Assembly: GCA_964544595.1 (NCBI GenBank)
Contig: CAZJBM010000009.1
Span: forward strand, 12,190-76,189
Direction: 5' to 3'
DNA: 64,000 nucleotides
Source of the DNA: JAGBWK01 sp964544595
GTDB lineage: Bacteria; Bacteroidota; Bacteroidia; Bacteroidales; Muribaculaceae
A model generated the notes under the pieces. The model was not told the origin of the DNA and did no database searches. It worked only from the letters and a program-made list of their open reading frames with translations. Made by a program: the position numbers and the translations under genes. Shown piece after piece: positions 17,601 to 25,343 of this stretch (the first letter of the stretch is position 1; each line of letters opens with the position of its first letter).

Positions 17601-17631
17601 TTGCATTATGTCGAATCAAATATTATCTTTG
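17601..17631 (+). promoter_or_regulatory. Predicted promoter of the EF-hand gene
   Basis: TTG at 17601-17603, 20 bases, TATCTTTG at 17624-17631: a full consensus match. It decides the start of the next gene, because an upstream in-frame ATG at 17608 lies inside this promoter, leaving the ATG at 17668. Confidence 0.75.
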
Positions 17632-17667
17632 CATAAAACAACAACCTCTTTCACCCCCTCAATAACG

Positions 17668-18642
17668 ATGAATTCAGAAAATACACTTTACAACCCCTAT
17701 TCAAACGAGTTTACCGAGTCGACCTCTTCAGATAACAAAAGCGGCAACCTCGGCGCAAAAATCGCGGCTGGAGCCGCAGCCGGCATCGCGCTCGGCACGG
17801 CGGGAGCCTTCGCGGCCAACGCCATGACCAACTCGGAAGGGGACAGCGAGATAGCGCTCCCCGACGCGGAGCAGAATATCGGCGAAGCGGCGGCAGAAAC
17901 GGACGGCACCGTGGCCCAAGCGACCTGCGTCGACGACTCGATGAGCTTCGGCGAGGCCTTCGCGGCGGCCCGCGCGGAGGTAGGCACCGGCGGGGTGTTT
18001 TTCTGGCACGGCAACGCCTACGGCACCTTCATCGAGGAGGAGTGGGCCGCGATGACGCCGGAGGAGATCGCGACCTGGCGCGAGAATATCGACTACTCGC
18101 CTATGGCCGAGTATCACGGCGGCGGCTCGCACAGCCACAGCGGCCACGCGGCTCAGGCCGACCACGCCTCGCTCGTGGAGGAATACACTGAGGCGACAGC
18201 CGACGACGTGGTAGAGGTGGACGTGAACGAGACCCCGCAGCTCGAGGGCGCCAACGTGATAGAGACGGGAGTGACCGACTCGGGCGACGCCTACGCCGTG
18301 GTTGAGAAAGACGGCGAGGTATATGGCGTGGTCGACACCGACAACGACAATATCTACGACACGGCGGTACACGACGCCGACGGCAACGGCCGCATCGACG
18401 CCGACGAGTATTACGACATCGCCGACCAGGAGCTTATCGTGAAATCGACCGACGCCGAGCAGGCCGAAATCGCCGAGCCTGAATATGAACTCGCCGACGA
18501 CGACTATGCCTATGCCTACGAAGAGGAGATGGCCGTTTACGACGAAGAGGGCACCGCAGCGGAGTATGACATGACTGAATACGACGATACGGAAGCCGAC
18601 TTCACCGACGAAGGCGACTTCGCGATCAACGACGAAATCTAA
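17668..18642 (+). CDS. Acidic EF-hand protein with Gly/Ala-rich hydrophobic segment
   Basis: 324 residues from the ATG at 17668 (MNSENTLYNPYSNEF). A Gly/Ala-rich segment (AKIAAGAAAGIALGTAGAFAA, about 31-50) could be a membrane or glycine-zipper helix. A His cluster (HGGGSHSHSGH) lies near 150-160. Two consecutive calcium-binding-type loops follow: DTDNDNIYDTAV (223-234) and a textbook EF-hand loop DADGNGRIDADE (236-247). The C-terminus is very rich in Asp, Glu, Tyr and Ala. Not a known family to me. It lies between two FHA genes and upstream of a PP2C gene, so a Ca2+- or phosphorylation-linked role is possible, but that is only context. Confidence 0.8.
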   Translation: MNSENTLYNPYSNEFTESTSSDNKSGNLGAKIAAGAAAGIALGTAGAFAANAMTNSEGDSEIALPDAEQNIGEAAAETDGTVAQATCVDDSMSFGEAFAAARAEVGTGGVFFWHGNAYGTFIEEEWAAMTPEEIATWRENIDYSPMAEYHGGGSHSHSGHAAQADHASLVEEYTEATADDVVEVDVNETPQLEGANVIETGVTDSGDAYAVVEKDGEVYGVVDTDNDNIYDTAVHDADGNGRIDADEYYDIADQELIVKSTDAEQAEIAEPEYELADDDYAYAYEEEMAVYDEEGTAAEYDMTEYDDTEADFTDEGDFAINDEI

Positions 18643-18722
18643 TCATCAGGCAAGCGGCGACAATAACCGCTTAACGGCAGAACCGCGTAATCACCCGCCC
18701 GAAACCCCGAAAACCATCAGCA

Positions 18723-19301
18723 ATGAAAATAATATGCCCAGTATGCGGCGCGATGCTTAAGCTCCCCGAAACCCCGGGAATAGAGACGAAAAACGTGAAG
18801 TGCCCGGTGTGTAACAACACGAACGCGTTCACCGATTTCAGGCCGGTGGTGGATAACCCGACGGCCCCGAAGCAGCGTCCGCGAGTGCCGGACTTCGGCA
18901 ATAAGCCCGCCGCGAACCCCGACGAGACAGCCACGAAGCTAATAGACAACACCACATATAAAGGAGGCAAGAAAGGCTCAGGCACGCCCGGAAGGCTACG
19001 CTCGGGGGGTATGGTCTTCCCCTTGCAGATAGGCAAAAACATCATCGGGCGGCAGTCGTCGGCATCGCAGGCGACCATTCCGCTTCCTTGCCCCGACAAC
19101 AAGCGTATGAGCCGCCAGCATCTGTTGATAGAGGTGAAGAGCAACCCCGACGGGTCGCTGAACCACGTCGCGTCGCTCTACAAACAGCAGACCAACTCGA
19201 CATATATCAACGGCCAGCAACTCCTCTACGGCAACTATATCGTGCTCAACGACGGGGCGCGCATAACCCTACCAAATTTCGAGCTTGAATTCAATATATG
19301 A
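18723..19301 (+). CDS. Zinc ribbon-FHA domain protein
   Basis: 192 residues. The N-terminus is a four-Cys zinc ribbon (CPVCGAMLKL ... CPVCNNTNAF). A Pro/Lys-rich linker follows, then an FHA domain over about the last 95 residues: PLQIGKNIIGRQSS, the phospho-binding NKRMSRQHLLIEV stretch with Ser-Arg-x-His, NSTYINGQQL and a final strand DGARITLPNFELEF. All key FHA positions (Gly-Arg, Ser, His, Asn-Gly) are present, so phosphothreonine binding is likely. No membrane segment. Its stop overlaps the PP2C start (ATGA), which implies translational coupling with the phosphatase. The domain order is the reverse of the FHA gene at 16734. Confidence 0.88.
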   Translation: MKIICPVCGAMLKLPETPGIETKNVKCPVCNNTNAFTDFRPVVDNPTAPKQRPRVPDFGNKPAANPDETATKLIDNTTYKGGKKGSGTPGRLRSGGMVFPLQIGKNIIGRQSSASQATIPLPCPDNKRMSRQHLLIEVKSNPDGSLNHVASLYKQQTNSTYINGQQLLYGNYIVLNDGARITLPNFELEFNI

Positions 19302-20641
19302 AGTACACAATATCGGTAAAACAGATATACGACGTGGGGCATCGCTCGCATCAGGAAGACGCGATGGCCCCGGATTACATGAACGTCAACGATAGCACGG
19401 ACCGATTGTTTGTGCTATGCGACGGCATGGGCGGACACGATGCGGGGGAAGTGGCGAGCGCGACCGTATGCGAGACGGTCACGCGCTCGGTCAACGTCAC
19501 CAATCCCGACCCCGAAGGCCCGTTTACCGACCAGCAACTCAAGACAGCCCTCTTAGCAGCCTTCGACGCTCTCGACAAGCGCGATACCGGAGCCGAGCGG
19601 AAGATGGGCACGACGATGACCTTCCTCAAACTCCACGAGGGGGGCGCGACGGTGGCGCATATCGGCGATTCGCGCGTGTATCACATACGCCCCGGAAAGA
19701 CCGCCGACGACACTCGGATACTCTTCGTCACCCGCGACCACTCGCTCGTGGCCGAGCTTGTGCGCGCCGGGGAGATGACTGAGGCAGAAGCGCGTGTGTC
19801 GACCCGCAAAAACATCATCACGCGGGCAATGCAACCGCATCTCGACCCACGCCCCGCGGCCGACCTGAAGCATATCACCGACATACAGCCCGGCGACTAT
19901 TTCTATATGTGCACCGACGGCATGATCGAGCACATGGACGATAAGCAGATATGCTATTTCTTCTCTGAAGAAGGGGGCGACGACGACCACAAAGTGGAGA
20001 AGCTAATATCAGCCACACGCCATAACCAGGATAACCACTCGGCTTTCCTTATCCATATCCTCGAAGTGGATGGGGTAAAGAAAGAGGAGCCATACGTCAG
20101 CGACGACGCTCTCTGCCAGGCCGCCCCTGCCGACGACGCCTCCCTGCCGCCGGTAGAGCTTCCATCTCCGGCTCCACTCCGGGGCACCGGGGGCACGGTC
20201 ACCACTCCGTTGCGCTCGGCCAAACTGACCGCCGCCGAGCAGGCTTTTGTAAGCTCGCGGGGAAATGCTCTGAACCGCAGCTCGGAGGATTTTCTCGACC
20301 TCGGGTCGGTAGCGGCTCCCGAAGAAACCGCGACAGACACCGCAGAGCCTACGCAAATCACCGTTGAGGCTCCACGCGAGGAGGCCCCTGCGGCCGAACC
20401 TGAGTGCAGCACCACTTCGCTGCCGCTGTCGAAGCCGGCCGAAGCCGGCCCGGCCACCGCGCGCCAAGCCGCGGCACCGAAAACGTCGGCTCGCCGTCAG
20501 GCGCCGGCCAAGACCTCGGAAAACGACGACATCGAGCAGCTGTTCAGCGAATTAGGCTGGGGCAAATATGTGATTATCGCGCTCGGAGTGATAGTGGCTC
20601 TCGCCCTGATCTATTTCCTCGTTGACATGTTCACGAAATAA
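19298..20641 (+). CDS. PP2C-family Ser/Thr phosphatase with C-terminal membrane anchor
   Basis: 447 residues. The first ~255 residues are a PrpC/Stp1-type PP2C: VGHRSHQEDA (11-22), the metal-binding LFVLCDGMGGHDAGEVAS (37-54), GTTMTFL, VAHIGDSRVYHIR, a flap-type segment RDHSLVAELVRAGEMTEAEA, KNIITRAMQ and YFYMCTDGMIEHM. A long Pro/Ala/Glu-rich linker (about 265-415) leads to a single C-terminal helix (YVIIALGVIVALALIYFLV), so the catalytic domain should face the cytoplasm. It removes phosphate from Ser/Thr and so would reverse marks read by the FHA proteins encoded just upstream. No Ser/Thr kinase is present in the window. Confidence 0.92.
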   Translation: MKYTISVKQIYDVGHRSHQEDAMAPDYMNVNDSTDRLFVLCDGMGGHDAGEVASATVCETVTRSVNVTNPDPEGPFTDQQLKTALLAAFDALDKRDTGAERKMGTTMTFLKLHEGGATVAHIGDSRVYHIRPGKTADDTRILFVTRDHSLVAELVRAGEMTEAEARVSTRKNIITRAMQPHLDPRPAADLKHITDIQPGDYFYMCTDGMIEHMDDKQICYFFSEEGGDDDHKVEKLISATRHNQDNHSAFLIHILEVDGVKKEEPYVSDDALCQAAPADDASLPPVELPSPAPLRGTGGTVTTPLRSAKLTAAEQAFVSSRGNALNRSSEDFLDLGSVAAPEETATDTAEPTQITVEAPREEAPAAEPECSTTSLPLSKPAEAGPATARQAAAPKTSARRQAPAKTSENDDIEQLFSELGWGKYVIIALGVIVALALIYFLVDMFTK

Positions 20642-20738
20642 CGGGGCTACTTCAGCGCATTTCGGGCGGCAATTAATGGTATTTTTATAGGCATAATAGT
20701 CGCCTATTGAACATATCGGGCTAAAGAATGTTAATAAT

Positions 20739-20902
20739 AAGTAAGTATCGAAAATTAGTTTATACCAATCTTCAGCTTGCTATCGCGATCTTTGATTTTG
20801 CTCATCGGTCATTATGGAACCCCATAACTCCCTCTTCGCAAAATCAAATCTCACTAATATCAATCTCGAATCTTAATATAAACTAATTTACGATACTTAC
20901 TT
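20739..20902 (+). repeat. 164-bp hairpin element, copy A
   Basis: The 26-base ends (AAGTAAGTATCG... and its complement) are inverted with one mismatch. The two 82-base halves are imperfect inverted copies over their full length, including TTTGATTTTGC/GCAAAATCAAA and an apex TTATGG-AACC-CCATAA. An almost identical copy lies at 63718-63881 on the other strand; I count three differences in 164 bases. Each copy ends just upstream of an exported-protein gene in the same orientation to it. Here a further 12-bp perfect inverted repeat (CTAAAGAATGTT, 20721-20732 and 20908-20919) encloses the element. No transposase and no clear target duplication are seen. Confidence 0.9.
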
Positions 20903-20931
20903 AAAAAAACATTCTTTAGCTTTTATTTTCT

Positions 20932-22251
20932 ATGAAGACACGCGGATTACTTATTGCAACGTCGGCAGTGGCCTCAGCATTTGCCATCAATGCCCAGACA
21001 GCTTCGCTCGAAGAGACTCAAAACGCAGAAGCGATGCGCTCGCATCACATCATCAGTATGAATCACGGCGCGGAACAGGCGTCGCAGGAACGCACTGATT
21101 CGATCATCAGAATATTCTACCAAGACCAGTTCCGTCACGCGCAGGACGCCCGCGCGCCTTACTTCCTGCTGATGTCGCGCGGAAGCAATATGGCTATGGG
21201 TATCGGCGGTAAGCTTCAGGGAAATATGTACTATGATTTCGACGGTACGATAAGCGGAAGCGATTTCGCCACATCGTCGATACCGGTGCCTTTCGACGCG
21301 GCAAACCCGACGCGCTTCCAGTCTAACATATCGCAGACGTCGCTGTTCGCGACGGTATTCGGCCGCTCGGAGCGATTGGGCAACTTCATCGCCGATGTTG
21401 AAGGTAAATTCGTGGGCCCGTCGAACACGTTCAAGCTCAAGAAGGCTTATATCACGGTAGGAAAGGTGACGTTCGGCCAGCATAAATCGACATTCTCCGA
21501 CCCCTCGGCTGTGCCCTCCACCGTTGAGACGCTCGGCCCGATCGGCGCAGTCGATGACAGCCGTTTCCTCCTCCGCTTTATCCAACCGCTGAAACATCAG
21601 CTGAGCGTGGCAGCTTCAATCGAAATGCCTAACAACGATTACAGCGAGCTCGCCGGACTCACCGAGTCAACCTCCGCGGCTATGCCCGACTTCGCGGCCT
21701 ACGTGCAGTATGGCCCGACCAATAGCCATGTGAGGCTATCGGGTATCGTCAAGTCGATGCGCTATCGCGACCTCGCCTCAGCGTCGAATCATTCGGTGGT
21801 AGGCTATGGCGTGAACCTGACTACGAAGTATAACATACTCCCGGCGTTGACTTTCTACGGCGCGGCCAACTACGGTCGCGGTATCGCCGGAATGGTCAAT
21901 GACCTGGGCAACGGGTCGAACGATCTTCTCTCTTACGCGGCGACTACCGACAACGCGGGCAAGATGTACGCTCCCGAATCGTTCGGATGGTACGCGGGTC
22001 TCGAATACCGCTTCACCCCGTCGGTGTTCTCGACAGTGATTTTCTCGCAAGACCGCCTCTACACCAAAGCGGGCACAGACTATGCTGCAGGAGCTTACCG
22101 CTACGGAATGTATGCAGTGGCCAATGTGTTCTGGGATATTACCCCTCGATTCGAGGTAGGCGCGGAATTTGACTGGGGCCGTCGCGTCAATGTAGACGGA
22201 ACGGCCGGAAATGCCCACAGATTCGGGGTGTCGGGCTCGTTCAGCTTCTAA
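20932..22251 (+). CDS. DcaP-like outer-membrane porin
   Basis: 439 residues. A signal peptide (MKTRGLLIATSAVASAFAINAQ) is followed by a helical region (EETQNAEAMRS to about 75), then alternating amphipathic strands to the end, which closes with FGVSGSFSF, the aromatic C-terminal strand needed for barrel insertion. The coiled N-terminus plus a ~350-residue barrel fits the DcaP-like trimeric porins of Bacteroidetes and Acinetobacter. It probably passes small, perhaps anionic, solutes across the outer membrane; the substrate is not known. It begins 29 bases after the 164-bp hairpin element, which therefore lies where its promoter and leader should be. Confidence 0.8.
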   Translation: MKTRGLLIATSAVASAFAINAQTASLEETQNAEAMRSHHIISMNHGAEQASQERTDSIIRIFYQDQFRHAQDARAPYFLLMSRGSNMAMGIGGKLQGNMYYDFDGTISGSDFATSSIPVPFDAANPTRFQSNISQTSLFATVFGRSERLGNFIADVEGKFVGPSNTFKLKKAYITVGKVTFGQHKSTFSDPSAVPSTVETLGPIGAVDDSRFLLRFIQPLKHQLSVAASIEMPNNDYSELAGLTESTSAAMPDFAAYVQYGPTNSHVRLSGIVKSMRYRDLASASNHSVVGYGVNLTTKYNILPALTFYGAANYGRGIAGMVNDLGNGSNDLLSYAATTDNAGKMYAPESFGWYAGLEYRFTPSVFSTVIFSQDRLYTKAGTDYAAGAYRYGMYAVANVFWDITPRFEVGAEFDWGRRVNVDGTAGNAHRFGVSGSFSF

Positions 22252-22266
22252 GAGCCTTAACGTATT

Positions 22267-23289
22267 CTAATTCCTGCGGTTGTCGAGGGCAATGAGCGCG
22301 AAGGCGACGAGCCCGGCGACGATAAAGAGGAGTGTCTGCGCCCCGAGCACGACGTTGGCAAAGGTGTACCCCTGCTGGGCGTCGAGGCCTGGGGCGAAGA
22401 ACTGAAGCCCGAACACCACGGCAATCTGATAAGGGCCGATGCCACCGTTGGACGGCACACCCATAGACAGGCTCCCCAACACGTAACATATAAATACTAC
22501 CTGCAGCCCATGCTCGGCGACGATTTCGCGCGTGAGGCCGAAGGCCTCGAAGCAAATAACCATCTGCAGGAAGTATGACCCCCATAGACAGGCTGTCCAA
22601 AATACCCACATCGGCGCGCCTTTCATGTGGAATATCGACATGAATCCGCTAACGAGCTCGCCGATGAGCGCGCGTATTTTCTTGACAGCCTTGTATTTTT
22701 TCCCGAAATGAAGCAAGGCGGCGAGCGCCATGAGGGCGACGACGCAGGCAATGTAGGTCCATGGGGAGAATATGACCTTGAAAATCAGGCTGTCGTGGTC
22801 GACCTGGGTTTCGCTGAACTCTCGGAAAGTGCTTTCGCCCATGAAAAAGGCGGCGACGGCCATGGCGAGGACTATGAGAGTGTCGGAGGCTCGCTCGGCT
22901 ATCATCGAGCCGAAGACTGTGCCGAAAGGGGCGTTCTCGCGGCGGGCGATGTATTCGCTGCGCCATAGCTCGCCCAAGCGGGGGAGAACGAGGTTGACGG
23001 CATAGGTGCCGATGACGCTGTAAAGCACCGGGGGGAGGGGGGCGTCGATGTCGGAGGCTCGCAGCTGTATGCGCCAGCGCAACGCTCTGAACACTAAGCA
23101 CATAAAGCCGACGAACATGGAGAGCAGAATCAGCCAGAAGTTGCAGTCGCGCGCGACGAAGGCTATCATCTCGCCGAAGTCCATGTCGCGAAAGAGCACG
23201 TAGCAAAGCCCCGCACTGATAAGCAAGGGGACTCCGTAACGCAGCAATTTGCTGAAAAATGTGGTCTTATTTGATCCGGATTGAGTCAT
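22267..23289 (-). CDS. Flippase-like membrane protein (LPG-synthase TM / UPF0104 family)
   Basis: 340 residues with about eight membrane segments. Landmarks are RALRWRIQLRA, YAVNLVLPRLGELWRSEYIARRENAPFG, MIAERASDTLIV and the conserved GVPSNGGIGPYQ loop near the end, all typical of the integral-membrane domain shared with MprF (lysylphosphatidylglycerol synthase). Proteins made of this domain alone are thought to move or help synthesise envelope lipids, but no reaction is established. It converges on the DcaP-like gene with only 15 bases between the stops and lies 61 bases downstream of the GH3-family gene on the same strand. Confidence 0.88.
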   Translation of the reverse strand: MTQSGSNKTTFFSKLLRYGVPLLISAGLCYVLFRDMDFGEMIAFVARDCNFWLILLSMFVGFMCLVFRALRWRIQLRASDIDAPLPPVLYSVIGTYAVNLVLPRLGELWRSEYIARRENAPFGTVFGSMIAERASDTLIVLAMAVAAFFMGESTFREFSETQVDHDSLIFKVIFSPWTYIACVVALMALAALLHFGKKYKAVKKIRALIGELVSGFMSIFHMKGAPMWVFWTACLWGSYFLQMVICFEAFGLTREIVAEHGLQVVFICYVLGSLSMGVPSNGGIGPYQIAVVFGLQFFAPGLDAQQGYTFANVVLGAQTLLFIVAGLVAFALIALDNRRN

Positions 23290-23350
23290 TTATGACGCGA
23301 AAATACAAAAATTCGCGCCCATTCCCAAAAAAGCGGGGCGCAGGCTTTTG

Positions 23351-24868
23351 TCAAGGTTGGGCCATGAGGCGGAGAAGGGCGTCGGCGAGGGTGCGGTCGT
23401 TTTTAAGGCGGGGTATCTTGCGCTGGCCTCCGAGCTTGCCTGTGGAGGCGAGCCATCGGTCGAATATTGCGCTCGGTGTCTCAATGATTTCAAGCCTGTC
23501 GAGGAATATGTTGCCTGAGCGTTTGGCTTGATAGTCAGAGTTTTCTTGGGTAAGGTAGAGGTCGAGCCTGTCGGCGAAGGCTTGCAGGTCGGCAGGGGGC
23601 TGATTGAAGGCTATGAACCACTGGTGACGCCCCTTACGGCCGTCGGCGGCGTAGACCGGGGCGGCGGTGTAGTCGGTGACGGTGACGCCCATGTCCTGGC
23701 AAGCGCGGGTGAGGGCGGCGTCGGCGTTGTAGACCATAAGCTCCTCGCCGAAGGCGTTGATGAAGCTCTTGGTGCGGCCTACGATTTTGATTTTTAGGGG
23801 ATTGGTCTGCTCGATGCGTATGGTGTCGCCTATTTCGTAACGCCACAGGCCGTTGCTCGACGAGATAACCAGAGCGTAGACTTTGCCTTTCTCGACCTCC
23901 CACGCGGGCACGGCTCGAGGGCTCGGGCTATCAATCTCGCCGAGGGGGATGAATTCGTAGAACACGTCGACATCCATAAGCAGAAGCATGGCCCGGTCGG
24001 CCGGGTCGTCCTGTAGCGCGAAGAAGCCCTCGGAGGCGTTGTAGGTCTCCATGTAGTTCATTCGGGCAGGGTCGATCAGGGAGTTGTATTGCTCGCGATA
24101 AGGCTCAAAGGCTATGCCGCCGTGGAAAAACACTTCGAGGCCGGGCCACACTTCATGGAGCTCGGAGGCTCCGGCGCGCTCCATCACGCGGCGTATGACG
24201 GTCATGAACCATGACGGAACGCCCGACAGATTGGTGACGTTGGCGCGAAGGGTCGACTCGACAAGCCTGGGGAGTTTGCGCTCCCAGTCGGCCATGAGGG
24301 CGACCTCTTTGCCGGGCACGCGGAAAAGGTTGGCTGCCGGGGTGATACGGTCGATAAGGGTGGCCGACAGGTCGCCGACCTTGACATTGGCGGGGAGCGA
24401 AAGCTCGTTGGCGAAGCTCCCGCCGAGTATAAACGCTTTGCCTGAGAAAAGCCGACTCGCGGGGTGGTTGGCGAGATAGCGGGCCACGACGTCGGCGCCC
24501 CCGGCATAATGGCAGCGCGACAGCGAGCGGTCGGTCAGCGGGATGTATTTGCTTTTGCCCCCCGAGGTGCCCGACGACTGCGCGAATCTCCTTACCTTTC
24601 CGGGCCACAGCACGTCGCGCTCCCCGTTTACCATCCTCATAATCTCCTTGCGGAGATCTTCGTACTGGCTGACGGGCACATTTTCGCGATACTGCTCGTA
24701 GCGGTCGATCGAACCGTAATGATGGGCGGAACCCCAGTCAGTCCGCTTTGCGGAGGCGAGCAGGTCGGCGAGGAGACGTCGCTGCGAAGTCTCAGTGTCG
24801 GCGGCGGCGCGCATCATGCGTCGGTTGAGCCGAGAGAAATATGGTCGGGATAATGGGGTGAAATCCAA
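23351..24868 (-). CDS. GH3-family (auxin-responsive promoter) acyl-adenylating protein
   Basis: 505 residues, the normal size of bacterial GH3 proteins. The nucleotide-binding motif is FAQSSGTSGGKSKYIPLT, with further family blocks MNYMETYNASEGFFALQDDP, LWRYEIGDTIRI and GRTKSFINAFGEELM. In plants GH3 enzymes adenylate small carboxylic acids and join them to amino acids. Bacteroidetes nearly all carry one copy with unknown substrate, often next to lipid or envelope genes. It lies downstream of the small zinc-ribbon gene (25 bases) and upstream of the flippase-like gene, all on the minus strand. Confidence 0.93.
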   Translation of the reverse strand: MDFTPLSRPYFSRLNRRMMRAAADTETSQRRLLADLLASAKRTDWGSAHHYGSIDRYEQYRENVPVSQYEDLRKEIMRMVNGERDVLWPGKVRRFAQSSGTSGGKSKYIPLTDRSLSRCHYAGGADVVARYLANHPASRLFSGKAFILGGSFANELSLPANVKVGDLSATLIDRITPAANLFRVPGKEVALMADWERKLPRLVESTLRANVTNLSGVPSWFMTVIRRVMERAGASELHEVWPGLEVFFHGGIAFEPYREQYNSLIDPARMNYMETYNASEGFFALQDDPADRAMLLLMDVDVFYEFIPLGEIDSPSPRAVPAWEVEKGKVYALVISSSNGLWRYEIGDTIRIEQTNPLKIKIVGRTKSFINAFGEELMVYNADAALTRACQDMGVTVTDYTAAPVYAADGRKGRHQWFIAFNQPPADLQAFADRLDLYLTQENSDYQAKRSGNIFLDRLEIIETPSAIFDRWLASTGKLGGQRKIPRLKNDRTLADALLRLMAQP

Positions 24869-24893
24869 GTGAATACGTTTTGGGCGGAATGGG

Positions 24894-25223
24894 TTATTTA
24901 CCGGTATAGTAAGGGTTGCGGCGGCGGGGAATGTCGCCCTGGCGCTCGCTTTGGCCGACGAACGGCGAGCCGGCTGGCGGGGGCGGGGGAGGCGTAGGGG
25001 GAGTCGGCGGAGGCGTCGGCGTGGCGTGATGTTGACCGAACGCCGAAGCGGGGCGCGACGCGCCGAACTGAGGCGGAGTGACGCCGGGAGCCGGAGCGGC
25101 CGGAGACGTCGGGAGGGGGGCAGACTTGCGCTGCTCCTCTTTCAGCGGGAAGCCGCATTTAGGGCATTTGGCCAACTTGACGGAGTTGAGTTTGCCGCAC
25201 TGTTTGCAATTGACAAAAGGCAT
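24894..25223 (-). CDS. Small zinc-ribbon protein with Pro-rich tail
   Basis: 109 residues. The first ~25 form a four-Cys zinc ribbon (CKQCGKLNSVKLAKCPKCGFPL). The rest is low-complexity Pro/Ala/Gly, including runs of Pro-Thr-Pro and poly-Pro, ending in a basic tail (RRRNPYYTGK). No catalytic residues. It is probably a small adaptor; function unknown. The reading frame is supported by its position, a consensus promoter directly upstream and the intact Cys motif. The GH3 gene follows after 25 bases, so the two may form one unit. Confidence 0.75.
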   Translation of the reverse strand: MPFVNCKQCGKLNSVKLAKCPKCGFPLKEEQRKSAPLPTSPAAPAPGVTPPQFGASRPASAFGQHHATPTPPPTPPTPPPPPPAGSPFVGQSERQGDIPRRRNPYYTGK

Positions 25224-25239
25224 AATTTTACATTTGTTC

Positions 25240-25271
25240 TTGCAAATATAGCGAAAAAATAACTAAATTTG
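25240..25271 (+). promoter_or_regulatory. Predicted dapB promoter (overlaps divergent promoter)
   Basis: TTG 25240-25242, 21 bases, TAAATTTG 25264-25271: full consensus. It supports the dapB start at 25344 rather than an upstream in-frame codon at 25269, which falls in the promoter. Confidence 0.75.
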
Positions 25272-25274
25272 CAA
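25243..25274 (-). promoter_or_regulatory. Predicted promoter of the zinc-ribbon/GH3 unit (overlaps dapB promoter)
   Basis: On the minus strand: TTG (complement of 25272-25274), 21 bases, TATATTTG (complement of 25243-25250): full consensus. Each promoter's -33 element abuts the other's -7 element, so the two cannot be occupied together. The zinc-ribbon start is about 20 bases from this -7 box. Confidence 0.75.
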
Positions 25275-25343
25275 ATTACTACTAAGGTAAAAATCATGGG
25301 GTTTTTTCATAACGGAAAATCCCCGCTTATTGAAATCGAAGAA

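Noticed and set aside
17608..17667. Longer N-terminus for the EF-hand protein (ATG at 17608)
   Set aside because: The stretch contains the full-consensus promoter box TATCTTTG; the ATG at 17668 gives a sensible start after it.
20739..20902. Integron attC site or a tRNA-like structure for the 164-bp element
   Set aside because: No core GTT/AAC sites, no integron integrase, and no tRNA consensus; the hairpin spans the full length, unlike attC.
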